Shown here in pieces: positions 1 to 4,569 of a stretch of 5,456 nucleotides of DNA. Numbering within the stretch: position 1 is the first letter of the stretch; the number at the start of each line of letters is the position of its first letter. The position numbers were made by a program, and so were the translations under genes. The notes beneath the pieces are model-generated. The model was given only the letters and a program-made list of their open reading frames with translations, did not search any database and was not told where the DNA came from. This stretch comes from Candidatus Sediminicultor tertius (GTDB taxonomy: Bacteria > Atribacterota > Phoenicimicrobiia > Phoenicimicrobiales > Phoenicimicrobiaceae), in contig DPXH01000144.1 of assembly GCA_003527405.1 (NCBI GenBank), positions 1 to 5,456 on the forward strand. The letters are read 5' to 3'.

Positions 1-1236
1 GTAAAAATGCGTAAAAAATTAATGGAAAAATTAGAGAAGATCGAAGAAGTTGCTAATAATTCTCCTTTGAATAAGATAATAGATAGGGGAGGAAAAACAC
101 TGGGTATTGTTACTAGCGGTGGTGCATATAATTATGTTATGGATGTGGTTAGTGAGAATAATTTGAAAGTAAAAATATTAAAACTGGCTTTTTCCCATCC
201 TTTCCCGGAAAAATTAGTCTTAGATTTTATAAACAGTGTGGATAATATATTAGTAGTAGAAGAAGTGGAACCGGTAATGGAAAAAGAAGTTTTGACCATA
301 ATAGGTAAATACAATATTACTAAAAAGGCTTATGGTAAATTAGACGGGACACTTCCCCGAATTTATGAATATAACCCGGATGTTGTCTCTATCGGGATGG
401 CAAAGATAGTAGATGAAGAATTAATCAAAAGAGAAAAATTTAGCACCAAACTTCCTTTACCTTTACGGCCTCCGGTACTCTGTCCCGGATGTCCTCACCG
501 TGCAACTTCCTTTGCCTTAAAGAAAGCTATAAAAAAATTAAAATTAAAAGAAGAAGATATAATCTATTCCAGTGATATAGGATGTTATGCTTTAGCCATC
601 CAAGCACCTTATAAGATGGCTGATTACTGTATATCTATGGGGTCGAGTATCGGGATCGGCTGCGGATTTGCTAAAGCAACCAATCAGAAAGTGATATCTT
701 TCATCGGAGATTCTACCTTTTTTCACGCCGGGATTCCACCGCTGATTAATGCTGTGCATAATAAGGATAATATTTTGATAGTAATCTTAGATAACCGAAT
801 AACCGGAATGACCGGAGGACAGACTAATCCGGGGGTACCAATAGATGGAATGGGGAATCCTGCCCCCGAAGTATCAATAGAAGATATTGCCCGAGGAACG
901 GGAGCAGGATTTGTTAAGACTATTGACCCGGTTGATTTGAAAAAGACAGAAGAAATATTTAAGAACGCCCTGCAATTTGAAGGTGTAGCAGTGGTTATTG
1001 CCAAACACCCCTGTGCTATGATTACCGATGTGGAAAACAGGAAAAAAGGTATAAGTATCAAATATACCATTAACCAGGAAGAGTGTACTAAATGCTTAAT
1101 TTGTGTGAAGAATTTTACCTGTCCGGCATTTTTTATAAAAAAAGATGGTTCGGTCAGTATTAACCCCTTATTATGTGATGGTTGCGGAGTTTGTGTTCAG
1201 GTATGTCCAAAGAAAGCAATAGAGGTGAAAAAATGA
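1..1236 (+). CDS. iorA: Indolepyruvate ferredoxin oxidoreductase, alpha subunit (5'-truncated by window edge)
   Basis: Large catalytic subunit of the cytoplasmic, oxygen-sensitive IorAB complex: arylpyruvate + CoA + oxidised ferredoxin gives aryl-acetyl-CoA + CO2 + reduced ferredoxin. The frame is open to base 1, and the family is about 600 residues, so roughly the first 200 are missing; the ATG at 7 is internal. Numbered from that ATG (409 aa): a transketolase C-terminal-like domain at about 30-135 (GIVTSGGAYNYV), CPGCPHR at 159-165, a TPP-binding domain at about 185-335 with GDSTF (234-238) and DNRITGMTGGQ (262-272), then a two-cluster ferredoxin domain with C360/C363/C366/C372 and C390/C393/C396/C400. 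The first cluster has the five-residue spacing before CPA that I recall as usual for IorA. Its TGA overlaps the iorB ATG, indicating translational coupling. The family is secure; the exact 2-oxoacid substrate is inferred from family. Confidence 0.95.
   Translation, partial: VKMRKKLMEKLEKIEEVANNSPLNKIIDRGGKTLGIVTSGGAYNYVMDVVSENNLKVKILKLAFSHPFPEKLVLDFINSVDNILVVEEVEPVMEKEVLTIIGKYNITKKAYGKLDGTLPRIYEYNPDVVSIGMAKIVDEELIKREKFSTKLPLPLRPPVLCPGCPHRATSFALKKAIKKLKLKEEDIIYSSDIGCYALAIQAPYKMADYCISMGSSIGIGCGFAKATNQKVISFIGDSTFFHAGIPPLINAVHNKDNILIVILDNRITGMTGGQTNPGVPIDGMGNPAPEVSIEDIARGTGAGFVKTIDPVDLKKTEEIFKNALQFEGVAVVIAKHPCAMITDVENRKKGISIKYTINQEECTKCLICVKNFTCPAFFIKKDGSVSINPLLCDGCGVCVQVCPKKAIEVKK
1221..1227 (+). 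promoter_or_regulatory. Ribosome binding site deciding the iorB start
   Basis: AGAGGTG lies 5 nt before the ATG at 1233, inside the end of iorA. The frame is also open upstream to an ATG at 1182, but the 17 extra residues are out-of-frame iorA ferredoxin-domain sequence and are not part of the IorB fold, which begins just before GVGGQG. The coupled start at 1233 is therefore preferred. Confidence 0.75.
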
Positions 1237-1826
1237 AAAAGATATATAAAATCCAGTTAATCGGGGTAGGAGGTCAGGGCACCATCAAGGCTTCCACGAT
1301 TATAGGAGAAGCGGCGATGAAAAAAGGCCTTAATGTGGTAATGAGCGAAGTTCACGGAATGGCTCAAAGAGGGGGGACGGTAGTAACAGAATTTAAGATT
1401 GGAGATGCAGATAGTCCTCTTATTGAAGAAGGGGCTGCAGATTTAATGATAGCTTTTGAACCGGCAGAAGCATTAAGGGCTTTAAATAAGATAAATAAGG
1501 AATCTTTCGTTATAGTAAATAGTTCTCCCATTGTACCCTTTACTGTTTCACTTGGTATTTCGGAATATCCCGAGCTGTCTTCTGTTTTTGGAGAATTGAG
1601 AGCTAAAATAAATAATTTGTTAGTAATTGATGCCCAAAAAATAGCTAAAGAAGCAGGAAATATTATTTCAGAAAATATGGTTCTACTCGGAGCAGCAGTA
1701 GCTACACCTAATTTTCCGATAGAAAAAGATTTAATTATTCAATCTATAAAGGAAAATTTACCACCTAAAAGTATTGAGACGAATTTGAAGGCCTTCGAAA
1801 TGGGATTTGTAGAGGTAAAAATGTAG
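1233..1826 (+). CDS. iorB: Indolepyruvate ferredoxin oxidoreductase, beta subunit
   Basis: Small (gamma-domain) subunit of IorAB, 197 aa, the expected length for this family (about 190-200). It pairs with IorA to form the complete 2-oxoacid:ferredoxin oxidoreductase, probably contributing to CoA binding and the TPP site. Visible motifs are the N-terminal nucleotide-type loop GVGGQG (11-16), the family hallmark SEVHGMAQRGG (38-48), and a C-terminal GAAVATPNFP segment (153-162). The start at 1233 forms ATGA with the iorA stop and has AGAGGTG ahead of it. The stop codon TAG (1824-1826) is part of the GTAG tetranucleotide that opens a REP element, so the last codon and stop are shared with the repeat; the protein end (FVEVKM) is still of normal length. 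No frameshift or missing motif is seen. Confidence 0.95.
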   Translation: MKKIYKIQLIGVGGQGTIKASTIIGEAAMKKGLNVVMSEVHGMAQRGGTVVTEFKIGDADSPLIEEGAADLMIAFEPAEALRALNKINKESFVIVNSSPIVPFTVSLGISEYPELSSVFGELRAKINNLLVIDAQKIAKEAGNIISENMVLLGAAVATPNFPIEKDLIIQSIKENLPPKSIETNLKAFEMGFVEVKM

Positions 1827-1846
1827 GGGTTTGATTTATCAAACCC
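1823..1846 (+). repeat. REP element copy 1 (GTAG + perfect palindrome)
   Basis: GTAG (1823-1826) is followed directly by a perfect inverted repeat, GGGTTTGAT (1827-1835), TT, ATCAAACCC (1838-1846), and then G. The 5' GTAG next to a hairpin is the signature of REP sequences recognised by RAYT (TnpA-REP) HUH transposases. No T-run follows (GCAATAAAATTTTA), so it is not a good intrinsic terminator. In mRNA it would form a strong hairpin immediately after iorB, which could protect the ior transcript end or reduce read-through into the aminotransferase gene (inference). Confidence 0.85.
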
Positions 1847-1870
1847 GCAATAAAATTTTATGATATTTTA

Positions 1871-1879
1871 AGAGAGGAG
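1871..1879 (+). promoter_or_regulatory. Ribosome binding site deciding a TTG start
   Basis: AGAGAGGAG ends 7 nt before TTG at 1887. The nearby ATG at 1897 is out of frame, and no in-frame ATG lies before the conserved SGIRKLFDLA region. The TTG is thus the only start that fits both the ribosome site and the family N-terminus. Confidence 0.8.
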
Positions 1880-1886
1880 AAAAAAA

Positions 1887-3050
1887 TTGGAATTTAATGC
1901 TAATTTAAAAAAGATAAAACCTTCGGGAATTAGAAAATTGTTTGATTTAGCTCAAGGGAAAAAAGATTTAGTCAGTTTTGGGATAGGAGAGCCCGATTTT
2001 ATCACTCCTACCCATATTCGGGAGGCAGCCAAAAAGGCTTTAGATGAGGGCTACACTCGCTATACACCTAATTTAGGATTTCCGGAATTTAGAGAAGCTT
2101 TGGCTGTAAAGTTAAATCAAAAAAATAAAATTTCTGTTACTCCCGAGGAAGTAGTGGTGACTTCCGGGGGCACTGAATCTTTATTTTTTGCTTTTTACAC
2201 TCTTATTAATCCCGGAGACGAGATTATCATCCCTGATCCTGGTTTTGTAACTTATGAATCTCAGGTATATTTTGCAGGAGGTGCACCGGTATACTTTCCT
2301 CTACGGGGAGAAAATAATTTCCATCCCGATTTGGAGGAATTAAAAAGTTGTATCACTCCCAAAACCAAAGCTATACTCCTAAATTCTCCCAGTAATCCTA
2401 CCGGAGCTGCTTTTAGTAAAGAAGAATTATTAGCAATTGCCGAGATAGCGAAAGAAAAAGATTTATTCATAATCAGTGACGAGCTATACGAAGATATAGT
2501 CTATGATGGTAAAGAACATATCAGCATTGCTTCTTTGCCCGGGATAAAAGAAAGAACCATTAGTATATTTGGCTTTTCCAAGAGTTATGCTATGACCGGA
2601 TGGAGATTGGCTTATCTTGCTGCCCCACTTAATTTAGTGAAAGAGATAGCAAAACTGTTGCAAAACACTTCCGTATGTGCCAATTCTGTTGCCCAGAGAG
2701 CGGGCTTAACAGCAATCCGGGGTTCGCAGGATTGTGTCAAGGAGATGTTTACCGCTTATAATGAAAGGAGAAATGTCCTAACCAAGGGTTTAAACGAAAT
2801 TAGAGGATTAAGCTGTTATGCACCCGAAGGAACTTTTTATGCCTTTGTAAATATAAAAGACACAGGAATGACTTCCGAAGAGTTATCCATGTACCTCTTG
2901 GAAGAATGTAAGGTGGTAACTGTCCCCGGCACTGCCTTCGGCGCACAGGGCGAAGGTTATATCCGCCTTTCCTTTGCTACTTCTTTAGAGGATATTAAAG
3001 AAGGAATAGAGAGAATAAAGAAGGGTATAGAAAAAATATCTAGTCGTTAG
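1887..3050 (+). CDS. PLP-dependent aminotransferase, class I/II (aromatic/aspartate type)
   Basis: Cytoplasmic fold-type I aminotransferase, 387 aa, full length for the family. It starts with TTG at 1887. Motifs: SGIRKLFDLA (13-22), FGIGEPDF (31-38), SGGTES (93-98), NSPSNPTGA (166-174, N170 contacting PLP), SDELYEDIVYDG (197-208, D198 and Y201 at the cofactor), FGFSKSYAMTGWR (228-240, K232 the Schiff-base lysine), and YIRLSFA (358-364, R360 the likely substrate-carboxylate arginine). As I recall it, the pattern from the N-terminal SGIRKLFD block to the C-terminal PGTAFGAQGEGYIR is close to the archaeal aromatic aminotransferase of Pyrococcus. With iorAB directly upstream, a role supplying aromatic 2-oxo acids is the best inference; aspartate, alanine or branched-chain specificity cannot be excluded. 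The last codons and TAG stop (3041-3050) are repeat-derived: TAGTCGTTAG recurs exactly at 3165-3174. Confidence 0.93.
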   Translation: MEFNANLKKIKPSGIRKLFDLAQGKKDLVSFGIGEPDFITPTHIREAAKKALDEGYTRYTPNLGFPEFREALAVKLNQKNKISVTPEEVVVTSGGTESLFFAFYTLINPGDEIIIPDPGFVTYESQVYFAGGAPVYFPLRGENNFHPDLEELKSCITPKTKAILLNSPSNPTGAAFSKEELLAIAEIAKEKDLFIISDELYEDIVYDGKEHISIASLPGIKERTISIFGFSKSYAMTGWRLAYLAAPLNLVKEIAKLLQNTSVCANSVAQRAGLTAIRGSQDCVKEMFTAYNERRNVLTKGLNEIRGLSCYAPEGTFYAFVNIKDTGMTSEELSMYLLEECKVVTVPGTAFGAQGEGYIRLSFATSLEDIKEGIERIKKGIEKISSR

Positions 3051-3083
3051 TAATTCGTATCGCGTATCACGTATCGAGTATCG
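3041..3083 (+). repeat. Degenerate heptanucleotide array (GTATC type)
   Basis: In one phase from 3041 the sequence reads TAGTCGT, TAGTAAT, TCGTATC, GCGTATC, ACGTATC, GAGTATC, then GCGTG. All six units have GT at positions 3-4, and the last four share GTATC. The array begins inside the last codons of the aminotransferase gene, and its second unit supplies the stop codon. It resembles in style the short tandemly repeated repetitive (STRR) heptamers known from cyanobacteria, though the motif differs. Confidence 0.75.
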
Positions 3084-3090
3084 CGTGAAG
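3051..3090 (+). repeat. Left arm of imperfect 40-bp terminal inverted repeat
   Basis: Compared without gaps to the reverse complement of 3365-3404, 29 of 40 positions match by hand count (8, 8, 5 and 8 in successive blocks of ten). It contains the period-7 array in which GTATC recurs. The arm starts directly after the aminotransferase stop codon. Confidence 0.55.
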
Positions 3091-3095
3091 AAAAC

Positions 3096-3109
3096 CAGAA
3101 TTCAGGAGT
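3096..3109 (+). repeat. Heptad pair CAGAATT/CAGGAGT
   Basis: There are two adjacent 7-mers sharing CAG and a final T, and they are followed by AGGG. This is too short to be convincing alone; it is listed because it continues the period-7 texture of the island. Confidence 0.35.
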
Positions 3110-3138
3110 AGGGATACGTTATATTATGCCACAAATAG

Positions 3139-3153
3139 GACAGGCCATCTGTC
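3139..3153. repeat. Small hairpin GACAG-GCCAT-CTGTC
   Basis: A 5-bp stem with a 5-nt loop, preceded by AG (AGGACAG at 3137-3143). The same AGGACAG word starts at 4486, right at the buk stop codon, again with CTGT downstream (4502-4505). It may be a second, weaker repeat family. Confidence 0.35.
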
Positions 3154-3164
3154 TGTTAAATGAA

Positions 3165-3178
3165 TAGTCGTTAGTATT
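3165..3178 (+). repeat. Second copy of the TAGTCGT/TAGTA heptad pair
   Basis: TAGTCGT (3165-3171) and TAGTATT (3172-3178) repeat the pair at 3041-3054, where the second heptad is TAGTAAT. The first 12 bases, TAGTCGTTAGTA, are identical. The earlier copy contains the aminotransferase stop codon. Confidence 0.6.
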
Positions 3179-3191
3179 AAATACAAGTTTT

Positions 3192-3219
3192 TAGTTATTG
3201 GTTTACAGTTTACGGTTTA
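3192..3219 (+). repeat. Heptanucleotide array (RGTTTA type)
   Basis: In phase, the units are TAGTTAT, TGGTTTA, CAGTTTA and CGGTTTA. The last three share GTTTA. A distinct word from the flanking GTATC arrays, but with the same 7-base period. Confidence 0.6.
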
Positions 3220-3238
3220 TTTAATAATTAGCTCTAAA

Positions 3239-3244
3239 TATAAT
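3239..3244 (+). promoter_or_regulatory. Candidate -10 box TATAAT
   Basis: A perfect TATAAT lies in an AT-rich stretch. At 17-nt spacing the -35 position (3216-3221, TTTATT) is a poor match, and TTTACA at 3202-3207 is too far upstream. If used, transcription would start near 3251 and give buk a leader of about 170 nt containing the whole REPIN. AT-rich context makes chance occurrence likely. Confidence 0.25.
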
Positions 3245-3261
3245 ATATAGCATAAGTTTTT

Positions 3262-3314
3262 GTAGGGGTCGAATTTATTCGACCCGAAATGGGTTTAATA
3301 AATCTAACCCCTAC
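3262..3314. repeat. REPIN: inverted pair of REP elements (copies 2 and 3)
   Basis: Copy 2 (+, 3262-3285) is GTAG followed by GGGTCGAAT, TT, ATTCGACCC, a perfect 9-bp stem. After five bases (GAAAT), copy 3 (-, 3291-3314) follows in inverse orientation and ends in CTAC. The outer 8 bases GTAGGGGT and ACCCCTAC are exact inverted repeats, the normal topology of a REPIN, the mobile unit of REP sequences. The copy 3 stem has two non-paired positions (T-T and A-C as read on +). On the + strand copy 3 matches the reverse complement of copy 1 at 22 of 24 positions. Confidence 0.85.
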
Positions 3315-3333
3315 TATTCACTATCAACTATAT
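3313..3333 (+). repeat. Heptanucleotide array (ACTAT type)
   Basis: ACTATTC, ACTATCA and ACTATAT follow directly, the first sharing its AC with the CTAC end of the REPIN. Three units share ACTAT. Confidence 0.55.
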
Positions 3334-3365
3334 TAACTAGATAACTGGCAAACTGGCTAACCATC
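3334..3365 (+). repeat. Octanucleotide array (TAACTGGC type)
   Basis: Four 8-base units in phase: TAACTAGA, TAACTGGC, AAACTGGC and TAACCATC. The period changes here from 7 to 8, then returns to 7 at 3370. Confidence 0.55.
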
Positions 3366-3404
3366 TTAACGAGATACGATTCACGAGATACGAGATACTA
3401 ATTT
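3365..3404 (-). repeat. Right arm of imperfect 40-bp terminal inverted repeat
   Basis: The reverse complement aligns without gaps to 3051-3090 with 29 of 40 matches. Within it, 3370-3397 reads as four heptads on the + strand: CGAGATA, CGATTCA, CGAGATA, CGAGATA (TATCTCG on the minus strand). The arm ends 4 bases before the buk ribosome site. Confidence 0.55.
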
Positions 3405-3408
3405 AAAT

Positions 3409-3413
3409 GGAGG
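3409..3413 (+). promoter_or_regulatory. Ribosome binding site deciding the buk start
   Basis: GGAGG lies 5 nt before the ATG at 3419. The other in-frame ATG at 3407 overlaps this site and has no Shine-Dalgarno sequence of its own (upstream is the repeat arm), so the shorter start is preferred. Confidence 0.8.
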
Positions 3414-3418
3414 AAAAT

Positions 3419-4486
3419 ATGAAAGAAAATATTTTGGTAATCAATCCCGGTTCAACTTCTACTAAAATAGCAATATTTAATCAGGAAGGAAAGGAGATTT
3501 TTAAGGAGACCATCTCTCATTCTACAGAAGAACTTTCTCAATTTAAATCTCTATTAGAGCAAGGTCCGGTTAGAAAAAAGATAATTTTAGATACCTTGGC
3601 AAAGAAAAATATAGATACTTATTCAATAAAAGCGGTTATAGGCCGAGGGGGAATATTAAAACCGTTAGAAGCAGGAACCTATACTGTAAACGATAAACTT
3701 ATAGAAGATTTAAAAAATTCTCCCATAGAACACGCCTCTAATTTAGGAGGAATTATTGCCTGTGAAATAGCTGAAGAAATCGGCGTTCCTGCCTATATCG
3801 CTGACCCGGTATCGGTTGATGAATTTACCGATATTGCCCGGGTATCCGGGCTAAAAGGAATAGAAAGAAAATCCCTGCTCCACGCTTTAAATATCCGGGC
3901 GAATGCCTTCCGTTATGCTAAAGAACAGGGGAAAAGACTTGAAGAGCTAAACCTTATTGTAGCCCATCTGGGTGGTGGAATATCTATAGCCCCTTTAGAG
4001 AAGGGGAAAATTGTGGATGTAAATAATGCCAATGACGGAGGACCTTTTTCGCCCGAGCGAACCGGCACTCTCCCTAATAAGGCTCTAATTCATCTGTGTT
4101 ATTCCGGTAAATATTCGGAAAAAGAATTAATAAAACTTATTACCCATCAAGGTGGACTTGTCTCTTATTTAGGAACCAATGACTTAAGAGAAGTTATGAA
4201 GATAATAGACGAGAGAGATAACTATGCTCAATTAATTTTTGAGGCAATGTGTTATCAGATTGCCAAAGAAATTGGGGCAATGGCTACAGTGTTAAAAGGA
4301 GAAGTTGAAGCAATTATTCTTACCGGAGGCATAGCTCATAACGAAATTTTAGTAAACAAGATAAAAGAACGAGCGGGTTGGATAGCTCCGGTTGTAGTTT
4401 ATCCGGGAGAAGAAGAGATGAAGGCATTGGCCCAGGCAGTCATAAGAGTGATAAATGGGGTAGAGAAAGCAAAAACCTATTCCTAA
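3419..4486 (+). CDS. buk: Butyrate kinase (acyl kinase, ASKHA/acetokinase family)
   Basis: Cytoplasmic kinase making acid + ATP from acyl-phosphate + ADP, the substrate-level phosphorylation step; 355 aa, the usual Buk length. Motifs: VINPGSTSTKIAIF (7-20), the N-terminal acetokinase signature and phosphate loop; GRGG (75-78); HASNLGG (104-110 region); DPVSVDEF (129-136); AHLGGGISI (182-190); DGGPFSPERTGTLP (206-219), the Buk-type segment; LTGGIAHNE (301-309), the adenosine-binding loop. The length and DGGPFSPER favour Buk over acetate kinase (about 400 aa). Chain-length preference cannot be read from sequence: butyrate, isobutyrate, isovalerate or aryl-acetate are all possible, and Thermotoga maritima Buk2 is known to act on isobutyrate. 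It is followed after 83 bp by ptb, which makes its substrate, so the two are probably co-transcribed. Upstream is the repeat island, so it may have its own promoter. Confidence 0.95.
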   Translation: MKENILVINPGSTSTKIAIFNQEGKEIFKETISHSTEELSQFKSLLEQGPVRKKIILDTLAKKNIDTYSIKAVIGRGGILKPLEAGTYTVNDKLIEDLKNSPIEHASNLGGIIACEIAEEIGVPAYIADPVSVDEFTDIARVSGLKGIERKSLLHALNIRANAFRYAKEQGKRLEELNLIVAHLGGGISIAPLEKGKIVDVNNANDGGPFSPERTGTLPNKALIHLCYSGKYSEKELIKLITHQGGLVSYLGTNDLREVMKIIDERDNYAQLIFEAMCYQIAKEIGAMATVLKGEVEAIILTGGIAHNEILVNKIKERAGWIAPVVVYPGEEEMKALAQAVIRVINGVEKAKTYS

Positions 4487-4506
4487 GGACAGATGTCTCA
4501 CCTGTT
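4487..4506. repeat. Weak hairpin with AGGACAG word after buk
   Basis: GGACAG (4487-4492) can pair partly with CTGTT (4502-4506), or GACA/TGTC can pair locally at 4488-4497. AGGACAG (4486-4492) also occurs at 3137-3143. The stem is short and there is no T-run, so it is not a terminator by itself. Confidence 0.3.
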
Positions 4507-4509
4507 GAA

Positions 4510-4533
4510 GTAGGGGTCGGATTTATCCGACCC
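4510..4533 (+). repeat. REP element copy 4 (GTAG + perfect palindrome)
   Basis: GTAG (4510-4513) is followed by GGGTCGGAT (4514-4522), TT, ATCCGACCC (4525-4533), a perfect 9-bp stem, then G. It differs from copy 2 by one compensated base pair (A-T to G-C) and lies in the buk-ptb gap. In the transcript it could form a stable hairpin 24 nt ahead of the ptb ribosome site without covering it. It could set the relative buk and ptb mRNA levels (inference). Confidence 0.85.
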
Positions 4534-4556
4534 GTTAGTTACCCTTATATTATATC

Positions 4557-4562
4557 AGGAGG
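4557..4562 (+). promoter_or_regulatory. Strong ribosome binding site of ptb
   Basis: A full AGGAGG consensus lies 7 nt before ATG at 4570, the strongest Shine-Dalgarno site in the window. It supports the ptb start and efficient translation. Confidence 0.85.
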
Positions 4563-4569
4563 TTTAAAG

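Larger units (their letters stand above)
3051..3418. other. Repeat-mosaic intergenic island, no gene
   Basis: This gap between the aminotransferase and buk holds no credible coding sequence on either strand. From left to right it contains a CGTATCG heptad array, a CAGAATT/CAGGAGT pair, a GACAG hairpin, a TAGTCGT pair, an RGTTTA heptad array, an AT-rich stretch with a perfect TATAAT, a REPIN (3262-3314), ACTATTC-type heptads, TAACTGGC-type octads and a CGAGATA heptad array. The outer arrays are inverted relative to each other. The buk ribosome site begins at 3409. By eye most of 3051-3404 is explained by repeats, apart from about 3110-3136 and 3221-3261. Confidence 0.8.

Noticed and set aside
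132..314. Minus-strand open frame of 60 codons
   Set aside because: Antisense to iorA, low complexity (Ser/Thr rich), no sign of a real gene.
723..1070. Minus-strand open frame of 115 codons
   Set aside because: Shadow of the TPP domain of iorA; its hydrophobic look comes from the antisense of Gly-, Asp- and Asn-rich codons.
1827..1860. REP hairpin read as an intrinsic terminator of ior
   Set aside because: No run of T follows the stem; the next bases are GCAATAAAATTTTA. The same hairpin recurs between other genes with equally unsuitable tails.
1836..1864. Promoter-like pair TTATCA ... TATGAT with 17-nt spacing before the aminotransferase
   Set aside because: The -35 half lies inside the REP stem and matches weakly. 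Transcription would start at the ribosome site itself, so read-through from ior is simpler.
2261..2470. Minus-strand open frame of 69 codons
   Set aside because: Antisense to the conserved NPTG region of the aminotransferase, with no motif or context of its own.
3108..3113. GTAGGG as a decayed fifth REP copy
   Set aside because: Only six bases match and no palindrome follows.
3126..3167. Tiny open frame ATG to TAG in the island
   Set aside because: Only 13 codons, no ribosome site ahead, and it runs through the GACAG hairpin and into the TAGTCGT repeat.
3041..3404. CRISPR array
   Set aside because: Units are 7-8 bases, degenerate and without spacers of constant length; this is nothing like 23-45-bp direct repeats with unique spacers.
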